From the NCBI GenBank assembly GCA_947572405.1, contig CANPBV010000030.1, positions 1 to 15,766 of the forward strand: a stretch of DNA of 15,766 nucleotides, given 5' to 3'. The position numbers and the translations under genes are program-made. Each line of letters opens with the position of its first letter. Within the stretch, counting starts at the first letter, position 1. This document shows, piece after piece, positions 4,855-12,052 of this stretch. The notes below the pieces were generated by a model, which was given only the letters and a program-made list of their open reading frames with translations, made no database searches and was not told the DNA's origin. The stretch is from an uncultured Mycoplasmatota bacterium (lineage in GTDB: Bacteria > Bacillota_I > Bacilli_A > RF39 > UBA660).

Positions 4855-6779
4855 CCATAATCAATATATTGATTTAGGTCATAAACCGTTCCATTTATTT
4901 TTAAATAAATATAATATTTTCCTTTGAAACCAATATCATTAATATACTTTGTTACTGAAATTCCATTTTTAGTTTCTTCTTCATTGAAAATATCTACACA
5001 CATTGCTGTGTATGGCTTTTTAGATACAACAATATCATATGTTTTGTTTCTAAAAAAACTATCTAATATAACTTGTACACGATCCTCTTTTTTGAAAGTT
5101 CCCGTTATCACTAGACGATCTACCTCTTTATCAATTTTTAAATTGTATTTTTCAAAAATTTTGTGATCTTCTTTGCTCCAAAGAATTGGGGCATTTTTAG
5201 AAGAGGCTTTGGTTTCTCCCATATTCCCAAGCCTTGTACCTAAACCTGCAAAATACCGATCAGAACTATACAAATCCATTTTTTCGGTTCGGTAAAAGTT
5301 TGTAGGGAATTCCATCCTTAAAACGGGTTTGTCATTTTTGATATCGATCAGAATACTATTTAAACTATCAACATGGGCGAATCCTGCTGGATCGTTGTTT
5401 ACCTTTCCATTTATAGTAGAATGTCCTCCAGATAAGATCATATAATGATTTTCATCGAAATAATCTACATCAGAAATATAAGGAGAATAAAAGTCACTTC
5501 CTTCTTCTTTTCCATATTGCCAAACCTGTTCTACTGTTTTATTGTTTGTATCAATATGGTAAATAACACCTCTACTATAATTGTTATCCGCACTTACTTT
5601 TTCTTCTACCTTAGAACGATTATTCCCATTGTCAAATAAGAATAAATCTCCATTAGGAAGTATTTTGGCTGCATGTTGTGCATATTGATATTCGAAATTT
5701 TCTCCAACTGGCATTAAAAAATACGTTTGAAATTCTTTACTCCAGTTAGTAGGATCTCCTAAAATCCAATTGATTTCAAGTGATTCGTAATCGATATTGA
5801 TCACGATATCTTGATGTCTTCCAGAAAGCGTGATAGAATTTGTTTTTTTATCATACCAGACAGAATTATTATGAAACCAATCATATTCAGTTGTATACAA
5901 ATTGTGTCCTTCTTTGATTGGAATAATATTTTTTAAATCAATGGTTTTTACAATCTCTCCTGATGCTCGGTTTAGTTCCACAATAGTATCTTCCACTGTA
6001 CCATCAGAAAAATTGTCCGTTGCTATGAGTAAATTTCCATCATCCATTTCATATACATCATGGTGATATCCTCCTGGAAGTGTATATTCATAATAAATTT
6101 TTCCAAGTAAATCTATTTCCATCAATCCTGTCATATAATAGGGCGGGTTAATAAGACGATTACTACTTAATAATAAATGACCATTTTGTAATCTTTGAAT
6201 ATCCCAAATAAAGTTTTCTGTTAAATACCATCTAACATCTCCATTGCTATCATAGGCTGCAGTATATCCCTTTGAAGAAGGTGTAAAAAAATAAAATTGA
6301 TTATTTGTTTCATCACTTGTTTCTATGTTACTTGGTAAAACAAAGTCTTCAGGCAATGGATTGGTTTGAATGGTTAATTTTGTTGTGATTCCATTTACAG
6401 TTAAAAGCACCTCATTATTCGTATCAGCATATAAACCATAAATTGGAAGAAAGTGTTTTTTAGAAGGTGTAAATGTATTGGTAATTGTGGTTTTTTTGTC
6501 TTTTCCAATAATCGTAACAGTAGGCGCTGTCAGATCTTTTGTTTCAAAGACTAGAAGGGCAGTTAAAGGAGAAATATCATAAGGATTCAAAATGATTTTT
6601 GGATTTTCGGCAGTATAAGAAGAACTATCTGATAAGAATGATAATTCTTTTTTATTTTGAACCATTAAAATATCTTCTATCTCATTTACTGGTTTTGCCT
6701 TATCCACAAACCGATAAATTAAAATAGAAGCCAAACAAGCAATAAAGACCAGTAAAAATAATTTATAAGTCGTTTTCAT
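4845..6779 (-). CDS. assT: Membrane-anchored arylsulfate sulfotransferase (ASST, PAPS-independent)
   Basis: ASST enzymes move a sulfuryl group from one phenolic sulfate to another phenol through a sulfo-histidine intermediate, outside the cytoplasm. Residues 1-4 are polar and basic, 5-22 hydrophobic, with no clean signal-peptidase or lipobox site, so the N-terminus probably stays as a membrane anchor with the enzyme outside. An N-terminal beta domain (about 60-140) is followed by the propeller. The active-site histidines are visible: GYHHD (239-240), DWFHNN (His303), SGRHQD (Arg321), and QYAQHAAK with His369 as the expected sulfated residue, matching His252, His356, Arg374 and His436 of the E. 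coli enzyme. Residues about 540-644 form an extra beta-rich C-terminal part. The two cysteines (15 and 594) cannot reproduce the active-site disulfide of the E. coli enzyme. The ATG overlaps the def stop (TAATG). Confidence 0.88.
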   Translation of the reverse strand: MKTTYKLFLLVFIACLASILIYRFVDKAKPVNEIEDILMVQNKKELSFLSDSSSYTAENPKIILNPYDISPLTALLVFETKDLTAPTVTIIGKDKKTTITNTFTPSKKHFLPIYGLYADTNNEVLLTVNGITTKLTIQTNPLPEDFVLPSNIETSDETNNQFYFFTPSSKGYTAAYDSNGDVRWYLTENFIWDIQRLQNGHLLLSSNRLINPPYYMTGLMEIDLLGKIYYEYTLPGGYHHDVYEMDDGNLLIATDNFSDGTVEDTIVELNRASGEIVKTIDLKNIIPIKEGHNLYTTEYDWFHNNSVWYDKKTNSITLSGRHQDIVINIDYESLEINWILGDPTNWSKEFQTYFLMPVGENFEYQYAQHAAKILPNGDLFLFDNGNNRSKVEEKVSADNNYSRGVIYHIDTNNKTVEQVWQYGKEEGSDFYSPYISDVDYFDENHYMILSGGHSTINGKVNNDPAGFAHVDSLNSILIDIKNDKPVLRMEFPTNFYRTEKMDLYSSDRYFAGLGTRLGNMGETKASSKNAPILWSKEDHKIFEKYNLKIDKEVDRLVITGTFKKEDRVQVILDSFFRNKTYDIVVSKKPYTAMCVDIFNEEETKNGISVTKYINDIGFKGKYYIYLKINGTVYDLNQYIDYGSL

Positions 6780-7327
6780 TAAATCAACCTCATTTCTTGT
6801 TCCGTATAAAATGGATGTTTTTTATTGATTCTATCATAAAATAAGATTCCATCTAAATGGTCAATTTCATGTTGAAAAGCGAGCGCTAAATCTTCTCTGG
6901 CACGGACTCTTATTTGATTTCCATCTTCATCAAATCCTTCTACTGTAACTCTAGCATGTCTGGCAACATGTCCTTCTACTTCACGGTTAACACTGAGGCA
7001 TCCTTCACCAGCTTCAGCAGCAATCATTTCGCTTGAGTGACTAATAATTTTAGGATTAATAAATACATAATTTTCAAAATTACCTTCCTCGACTTCATAG
7101 ACAATAACAATAATTCTTTTATTAATTCCTAATTGCGGGAAAGCAAGTCCCATTCCTGGGCGCAAATCATATTTCTTTTCATATTCTTCAATCTGACTAA
7201 ACGTCAGATGATCTACCATTCTTTGAATTAAAACTTTTTCCTCTTTTGAAAGGGGAAAAATAACATTTTCACTTTTTTTGCGTAAATGAGGATCTTTTTC
7301 ATCTAGTATATTTAATTTCTGAAACAT
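6779..7327 (-). CDS. def: Peptide deformylase, type 2 (Gram-positive class)
   Basis: Peptide deformylase removes the N-formyl group from nascent proteins in the cytoplasm with a bound metal ion. All three motifs are present: GMGLAFPQ (residues 58-65), EGCLS with metal ligand Cys110, and QHEIDH with ligands His153 and His157 and catalytic Glu154. Length of 182 residues and the insertions around residues 40-57 and 111-125 fit the Gram-positive type 2 enzymes. In motif 1 the second Ala of the usual GxGLAAPQ is Phe. The ATG at 7327 is chosen because GGAG lies eight bases upstream and homologues begin just before the LxxxxDPHLR segment; the longer frame would start upstream of the promoter. The gene overlaps assT by one base, so the two are probably translated from one mRNA. 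Confidence 0.95.
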   Translation of the reverse strand: MFQKLNILDEKDPHLRKKSENVIFPLSKEEKVLIQRMVDHLTFSQIEEYEKKYDLRPGMGLAFPQLGINKRIIVIVYEVEEGNFENYVFINPKIISHSSEMIAAEAGEGCLSVNREVEGHVARHARVTVEGFDEDGNQIRVRAREDLALAFQHEIDHLDGILFYDRINKKHPFYTEQEMRLI

Positions 7328-7346
7328 AATATCAACTCCGTTTATT

Positions 7347-7377
7347 ATTTTATCACAAAATAGGTCATTTTTTTCAA
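7347..7377 (-). promoter_or_regulatory. Sigma-A type promoter of def-assT
   Basis: On the minus strand, TTGAAA (complement of 7372-7377) is followed after 19 bases by TAAAAT (complement of 7347-7352), preceded by TGA to make an extended -10. The spacing is longer than ideal, which the TG element can compensate. The promoter ends 20 bases before the def ATG. Confidence 0.55.
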
Positions 7378-7470
7378 AAATCAGCAGAAAAAATAAGTTG
7401 TGATTCATTTCTATATTTTACTTTACAATAAACCATAAAAAAACAAACCTAGCAATTGATCCAATTTTAC

Positions 7471-7496
7471 AAAAAAAGGAAGAAGACTTCCTTTTT
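7471..7496 (-). terminator. Terminator of the YjcZ-like gene
   Basis: A perfect 10-bp stem AAAAAGGAAG (7473-7482) / CTTCCTTTTT (7487-7496) with loop AAGA carries T runs on both strands. It starts within the TAA stop of the YjcZ-like gene and separates it from def. Confidence 0.88.
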
Positions 7497-7668
7497 AGTT
7501 ATTAAATGCTCTTGCACCAATAACGATTACTAATAAGATAAATAGGACTAAGATGATAGCAGCACCATATCCAGCACCACCGTATCCGTATCCTCCACCA
7601 TAAGATGGATATCCAGAATTGCAGCAGCAATTATTTCCATAACCACTATAACCACCGTAATAATACAT
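7495..7668 (-). CDS. YjcZ-like Gly/Tyr-rich small transmembrane protein (57 aa)
   Basis: The protein has a Tyr/Gly-rich head (MYYYGGYSGYGNN), three successive cysteines (CCC, residues 14-16), repeated GY/GGYG units, and then one transmembrane segment AAIILVLFILLVIVIGA close to the C-terminus. This matches the tiny Gly-rich, single-span proteins of the YjcZ type that Bacillus and relatives make during sporulation; their exact job is unknown. The start at 7668 is preceded by a strong GGGAGGG six bases upstream; the Met five codons earlier would place that site inside the gene. It is monocistronic, with its own terminator. The triple cysteine is not something I remember from the standard family. 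Confidence 0.78.
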   Translation of the reverse strand: MYYYGGYSGYGNNCCCNSGYPSYGGGYGYGGAGYGAAIILVLFILLVIVIGARAFNN

Positions 7669-7685
7669 TATAATCCCTCCCATCT

Positions 7686-7713
7686 AATCTAATATATTGT
7701 ATTAAATTGTCAA
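7686..7713 (-). promoter_or_regulatory. Candidate promoter of the YjcZ-like gene
   Basis: On the minus strand, a perfect -35 TTGACA (complement of 7708-7713) is followed after 16 bases by TAGATT (complement of 7686-7691), a moderate sigma-A -10. Between them, AATACAAT (complement of 7696-7703) matches seven of eight positions of the sigma-E -10 CATACAhT, but without a clear sigma-E -35. The sequence does not decide which polymerase form is used. Confidence 0.4.
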
Positions 7714-7752
7714 AATAATGTTTATGAAATTCACCTATTTTTGAAAAATTGA

Positions 7753-7781
7753 TTGTGAGATAATGAAATATATGTTATGAT
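7753..7781 (+). promoter_or_regulatory. Promoter of the ftsW-prepilin-comEA-comEC unit
   Basis: TTGTGA (7753-7758), a 17-base spacer, and TATGAT (7776-7781) preceded by TG-T form a sigma-A promoter with an extended -10. The in-frame ATG at 7777 lies inside the -10, which supports the later start at 7804. Confidence 0.6.
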
Positions 7782-7803
7782 TAAATACAGAGTAGGTGAG
7801 GAT

Positions 7804-8976
7804 ATGATCAAGCAAATAAGACGTAACTTACATGATTTAGATAAACCATTACTCTTTATTACAGTAGCATTTTTTTTGTTTGGATTATTGAATATTGTAA
7901 CCGCCTCTAGTAGAGAAGCCGTTGTTAGATATGATGCTTCTATGTACCATTATTTCTTTCAACAGTTAAAAATGCTTTCTATTGGTTTTATAGGCTTCTT
8001 AATGATTATCAATATTGACAGCAAAAATTATCCGAAATGGGCCTTTTTCCTATTTATGATAATCTTGTGTCTTCTTATTTACTTATCCCTAACAGGAACA
8101 GAACATAAAGGCGCTAAAAACTGGGTTAATATTATGGGATTTTCTTTTCAACCAAGTGAATTTGCGAAACCGATTATCATTGTATTTTTGGCTTGTTTGT
8201 TTGATATCTTTGGAAAAAAGCTTAAAAATAAACGAATCGCCCATTATGATATGATATCCATTATTTTAATTGTAGGATTATTAATTCCGATTATTGTCTT
8301 TTTACAAAAAGATTTTGGAACCATGTTAATTTTAATGATCATCTTTTTCGTACTGTTTTTTGCAAGCCCCATTTTAAGAATTGAAAAACTAAAAACCTTT
8401 TTTTTACTGATCGGTTTAGGAATCGTGGCATGTGCTATGATGATTATGGTAAAAGGTTATATCTTATCTCCAGCCCAGATGGCAAGATTCGATTTTTTTA
8501 ATCCTTGTGCGAAATATGAAGAAGGGGGTTATCAAGTCTGCAATGGTTTTATTGCATTTAATGATGGTGGTTTTTGGGGACTTGGAATAGGAAAAAGCAA
8601 ACAGAAATATTCCTATATCCCAGAACCCCATACAGATAGTATTTTTGCTATTATTGGAGAAGAATGGGGATTTTTAAAAAGTACATTTATCTTTGCCGCT
8701 TATATCTATATTTTAAAGAGAATCCTGGATCTTTCCGCAAAAGCAAATAACACAAGGGGAAAATTTATTTGTTTGGGTGTTGCAACCTACATATTTTCCC
8801 ATATTTTAATTAACTTAGGTGGTTTATTTGGAGTCATTCCATTAACGGGGGTTCCACTGCCATTCTTATCATATGGTGGATCTTTCGCCATTTCCTTAAT
8901 CGGTTCTCTTAGTCTTGTACAAAGAGTTCACATAGAAACAAAAAATCAAAAAATTAGAATAGGAGGAAAAATATGA
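7804..8976 (+). CDS. ftsW: SEDS peptidoglycan glycosyltransferase, FtsW/SpoVE type
   Basis: SEDS proteins polymerise lipid II into glycan strands in the membrane, usually together with a class B penicillin-binding protein. The 390-residue product has about ten hydrophobic segments and the family signatures QPSEFAKP (116-123), DFGT (170-173), IPEPHTDSIFAIIGEE (272-287, with Asp278 as the expected catalytic residue) and GVPLPFLSYGGS (349-360). The EPHTDSIFAIIGEE form points to FtsW or SpoVE more than RodA, but the subfamily is not certain. The start at 7804 has AGGTGAGG directly upstream. The large extracytoplasmic loop before the catalytic motif carries two cysteines, NPC (235) and QVC (246), that could form a disulfide. 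It heads an apparent operon and overlaps the prepilin gene by four bases (ATGA). Confidence 0.92.
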   Translation: MIKQIRRNLHDLDKPLLFITVAFFLFGLLNIVTASSREAVVRYDASMYHYFFQQLKMLSIGFIGFLMIINIDSKNYPKWAFFLFMIILCLLIYLSLTGTEHKGAKNWVNIMGFSFQPSEFAKPIIIVFLACLFDIFGKKLKNKRIAHYDMISIILIVGLLIPIIVFLQKDFGTMLILMIIFFVLFFASPILRIEKLKTFFLLIGLGIVACAMMIMVKGYILSPAQMARFDFFNPCAKYEEGGYQVCNGFIAFNDGGFWGLGIGKSKQKYSYIPEPHTDSIFAIIGEEWGFLKSTFIFAAYIYILKRILDLSAKANNTRGKFICLGVATYIFSHILINLGGLFGVIPLTGVPLPFLSYGGSFAISLIGSLSLVQRVHIETKNQKIRIGGKI

Positions 8977-9344
8977 AAAAAAATGGATTTACATTAGCAG
9001 AACTTTTAGGAGTCATTGTCATTTTAGGATTCCTCATGCTTCTTGTTTTTCCATCTGTTGTAAAAAAATTGAAAGAAGGAGAAGCAAATATTGGAGGAGC
9101 AGTACAGGAGTTAATTTTTAACAGTGCTGGAAATTACATAGAAGGGCATAAGAACCAATATCCAACCAGTGTAAATGCAACCTATTGTTTCACTTTAAAT
9201 ACGCTTGTAGATGAAGGAGAAATTTCATCCAGCTTATTAATTGATAGCAAAGGAAAAACTTTAGATCTGAACAAAAAAGTAGAAGTTAAAATTCAAAATG
9301 GTCAAAAATCTTATAAAATGAATGATCAATGCGAAAATAGTTAG
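8973..9344 (+). CDS. Type IV-like prepilin / ComGC-like pseudopilin
   Basis: The 123-residue protein begins MKKNGFTLAELLGVIVILGF, a class III prepilin signal: short basic leader, prepilin peptidase site between Gly5 and Phe6, Glu at mature position 5, and a hydrophobic helix to about residue 30. The rest is a small globular domain with two cysteines only, Cys72 (ATYCF) and Cys120 (NDQC), suited to a disulfide across the head. It is ComGC-sized and ComGC-like at the N-terminus, but the C-terminal half cannot be assigned to a named pilin by eye, so no symbol is given. A strong AGGAGGA precedes the ATG, which overlaps the ftsW stop. No pilus ATPase, membrane platform or prepilin peptidase gene is in the window. 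Confidence 0.85.
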   Translation: MKKNGFTLAELLGVIVILGFLMLLVFPSVVKKLKEGEANIGGAVQELIFNSAGNYIEGHKNQYPTSVNATYCFTLNTLVDEGEISSSLLIDSKGKTLDLNKKVEVKIQNGQKSYKMNDQCENS

Positions 9345-9366
9345 TATTTTCTCAATGTTACGAGGT

Positions 9367-9384
9367 ATCATCTTATGAGGTGAT
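9367..9384 (+). promoter_or_regulatory. Hairpin covering the comEA ribosome binding site
   Basis: ATCATC (9367-9372) can pair with GGTGAT (9379-9384), six pairs including one G-U, loop TTATGA. The right arm is part of the GAGGTGAT Shine-Dalgarno sequence four bases before the comEA ATG. If it forms, it would lower comEA initiation. It is short and weak, so low confidence as a control element. Confidence 0.3.
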
Positions 9385-9387
9385 GAA

Positions 9388-10041
9388 ATGATAAAAAAAA
9401 TAGTAAAAGAAAAAAAGATGATAGTAATTGTAAGTATCATTCTTTTTTTGCTTTTTATGAGTTTTGTTTTTAGAAGTAAAGAGGAACCGATTTTAGAAGG
9501 GCCTTTAATAGAAAGCCAAAGGGAAGAGGGAAAAAGTGAAACCATTCAAGTAGATATTAAGGGGGCGGTAAAAGCACCAGGTATATACCAGATGGAAGCT
9601 GATTCTAGAGTACAGGATGTCATTTTAAAAAGTGGTGGACTATTAGAAAATGCGTATATAAATACCATTAATTTAAGTAAAAAACTAGAGGATGAAATGG
9701 TAATTATCATTTATACAGAAGCCGAAATGCAAGCTTTTTTAGAGGAGGAGACTAGGACATTGAAACAGGAGAACACTTGTATTTGTCCAAAGGTAGAAAA
9801 TGGCGCATGTATTAAAGAAGCAACTACAAATAACAATACCCATTCTACCAAACAAGTTTCCCTTAATGCTGGAACGAAAGAAGACTTTGAAACACTTTCT
9901 GGAATTGGTTCTGCTAAAGCAGAGGCCATTATTCAATATAGAAATGAGCATGGAAAATTTCATTCGATTGAGGAAATAAAAAATGTGAGTGGGATTGGGG
10001 AAGCAACCTATGAAAAGATTAAACAATATCTTACACTCTAA
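9388..10041 (+). CDS. comEA: DNA uptake protein ComEA (SLBB + helix-hairpin-helix)
   Basis: ComEA is the membrane-anchored double-stranded DNA receptor of natural transformation. The 217-residue protein has a basic N-terminus and one transmembrane anchor (about 11-28), an SLBB domain (about 52-110, IQVDIKGAVKAPGIYQM onward), and a C-terminal pair of helix-hairpin-helix motifs (157-217) with the DNA-binding turns LSGIGSAKAEAI and VSGIGEATYEKI. Between these domains is a Cys-bearing linker, CICPKVENGAC (Cys131, 133, 141), not part of the standard description as I know it. The ATG at 9388 follows GAGGTGAT. It lies 43 bases after the prepilin gene and overlaps comEC by 32 bases. Confidence 0.95.
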   Translation: MIKKIVKEKKMIVIVSIILFLLFMSFVFRSKEEPILEGPLIESQREEGKSETIQVDIKGAVKAPGIYQMEADSRVQDVILKSGGLLENAYINTINLSKKLEDEMVIIIYTEAEMQAFLEEETRTLKQENTCICPKVENGACIKEATTNNNTHSTKQVSLNAGTKEDFETLSGIGSAKAEAIIQYRNEHGKFHSIEEIKNVSGIGEATYEKIKQYLTL

Positions 10042-12049
10042 CAGCTTTTTTATATTTCTCTTTCTGTTTTTAGCCTGTTATCTTCTTGTCTCATTTTATT
10101 TTTTGGGTTCAAAATATTCTGGTACAGAAACGCTATTTGAAGGCACGATTTTATCCAAGAAGATTGATGGCAATTATGCAACCTTTGAAATCAAATCCAA
10201 AGAAAAAATTCTTATTTATTATCAATTTTCTTCATTAGACTTTGTAGAAAAACTAAAAATTGGGGATGTAATCCAAATCAAAGGAGCATTAGAACTTCCC
10301 CAAAAAAATCGAAATTTTAATCTTTTTAATTATCGAAATTATTTAAAAGGAAAACAAATTTATTGGATCTTAAATGCTGAAAACATTGCGCTAAAAGAAA
10401 GCTCTAAGGGATTTTATTTATGGAAAGATAAATTGATCAGGAGAATTCAAAAAAGAAAAAATTCAACTTATTATTTCGCATTCCTTTTAGGAGATAGTTC
10501 AAATTTAGAGTTCCAAAAACTGTATCAGGAATTAGGGATAAGCCATTTGTTTGCAGTTTCTGGAATGCATATCCTTTTTATAGCAGGATGTTTATCAAAA
10601 TTATTTCAAAGGGTATGCTCTAAAAAGCAAATTTCTTTTTTCTTTGTTTTTCTGATATTGACTTTCTATGTTTGGCTATTATCGGATAGTGCCTCTGCCA
10701 ATAGAGCTTATTTTTTATATATTTTATCTTTTTTAAATAAACAGTATAAATGGGAATACTCTTCTTTAAAATTACTTTATTTTGTAGCAACCATTTCTAT
10801 TTTAAGAAATCCTTTTTGTATTCTTCAAATGGGATTTCAGTTTAGTTTTTTGATATGCTTTTTTTTACTGTTGAAAAAAAACGCATCCACTGGATATTTG
10901 AAACGTTTATTGAAAACCTCTTTTTTAACATTCCTTGTAAGTTTACCTCTTTCCTTATATCATTTTAACCAAATCCATTTAGGAACTCTATTTTTTAATA
11001 TGATAGCCATTCCGTTTGTCACAACCTTGCTCTTCCCATTTGCTTTATTGTCCTTTTTGATAGAACCATTAGAATTATCTTTTTCCCATTTGGTTTTCCT
11101 TTTTGAGGGATTCATGCAAAGTTTTAAAATGTTTTCATTTATGAAACTCACATTTGCAAGTATTCCTATTATTTATATTGCAATTTATTATATTGTTTTA
11201 ATTGCGGTGTTCAAAAAATCGGAAAAATGGGGAATCTTATTTGTTCTTTTATTATTCTTTCATTTTTTTATTCCTTATTTTTCAAATGATTACTTTATTG
11301 ATATGATTGATATAGGACAGGGGGATTCGATTTTAATTCGCTATCCCCATTTAAAAGGAACCATTTTAGTAGACTGTGGTGGTTCTCTATATAAGAAAAA
11401 TCAAAGCTCCGATACGGAAAATACGCTGATTCCTTACTTTAAAACATTGGGAATCAAGAAGATAGACGTGTTGATCATAACACATGGTGATTATGATCAT
11501 GCAGGAAATGCGCTAGCACTTTTAAAAGCATTCCCAGTAAAACAAATTATTATGAATTCTGGAAATGATAATGAATTAGAGCAAACCATTTTAAAATCAT
11601 TTCAGATTCCTATTTTAAAAATTAGTGAGCGAACCATTTTTTTAAAAAATCAAAAATTTCAATTTTTAAACTCTAAAACAGAAAAAAATGAAAATGAGGA
11701 TAGTCTTGTTTTTTACACAAAGTTAGCAAATAAGAATATATTATTTATGGGAGATGCAGGAAAAAAAACTGAAAATAAAATAAAAAAGGAATATAAATTG
11801 CCAAAAATGGATATCCTAAAAGTAGGACATCATGGTTCAAAAAATAGTAGCGGTTTAGAGTTCTTAGAAGGCATAAGCCCAAAAATCTCTTTGATCTCTG
11901 CTGGAGTAACCAACCAGTTTCTTCATCCTCATAAGGAAACATTGGAGAATTTATCAACAATAGGTAGCCACATTTACTCTACCAAAAAGCAAGGGAGCAT
12001 TAGAGTGAGACTCTCAAAACAACTTCAAGTTAGCACTTGCCTTCCCTGA
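10010..12049 (+). CDS. comEC: DNA internalisation channel protein ComEC/Rec2
   Basis: ComEC carries transforming DNA across the cytoplasmic membrane as single strands. From the chosen ATG at 10010 (679 aa) the order is: two short N-terminal membrane segments, an extracytoplasmic OB-like domain (about 40-130), the multi-span competence domain with the signature GISHLFAVSGMHILFI, and a C-terminal metallo-beta-lactamase domain with IGQGDSILI, DCGG, ITHGDYDHAG (intact HxDxDH), FMGDAG, GHHGSKNS and a late HPH. The intact metal motif fits the nuclease activity proposed for degrading the non-transported strand. GGGGAAG stands six bases before this ATG; a GTG at 9989 in frame is the alternative. The protein appears complete, ending at TGA 12047-12049. 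Confidence 0.95.
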   Translation: MKRLNNILHSNSFFIFLFLFLACYLLVSFYFLGSKYSGTETLFEGTILSKKIDGNYATFEIKSKEKILIYYQFSSLDFVEKLKIGDVIQIKGALELPQKNRNFNLFNYRNYLKGKQIYWILNAENIALKESSKGFYLWKDKLIRRIQKRKNSTYYFAFLLGDSSNLEFQKLYQELGISHLFAVSGMHILFIAGCLSKLFQRVCSKKQISFFFVFLILTFYVWLLSDSASANRAYFLYILSFLNKQYKWEYSSLKLLYFVATISILRNPFCILQMGFQFSFLICFFLLLKKNASTGYLKRLLKTSFLTFLVSLPLSLYHFNQIHLGTLFFNMIAIPFVTTLLFPFALLSFLIEPLELSFSHLVFLFEGFMQSFKMFSFMKLTFASIPIIYIAIYYIVLIAVFKKSEKWGILFVLLLFFHFFIPYFSNDYFIDMIDIGQGDSILIRYPHLKGTILVDCGGSLYKKNQSSDTENTLIPYFKTLGIKKIDVLIITHGDYDHAGNALALLKAFPVKQIIMNSGNDNELEQTILKSFQIPILKISERTIFLKNQKFQFLNSKTEKNENEDSLVFYTKLANKNILFMGDAGKKTENKIKKEYKLPKMDILKVGHHGSKNSSGLEFLEGISPKISLISAGVTNQFLHPHKETLENLSTIGSHIYSTKKQGSIRVRLSKQLQVSTCLP

Positions 12050-12052
12050 GAC

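Noticed and set aside
4529..4864. 111-codon open frame on the minus strand opposite ylmC.
   Set aside because: It is antisense to the whole YlmC-family gene and crosses the sigG promoter region; the plus-strand protein has clear family features and this one has none.
7328..7408. Longer N-terminus for peptide deformylase from 7408.
   Set aside because: The upstream Met is upstream of the def promoter and lacks a ribosome binding site; the family start fits 7327 with GGAG upstream.
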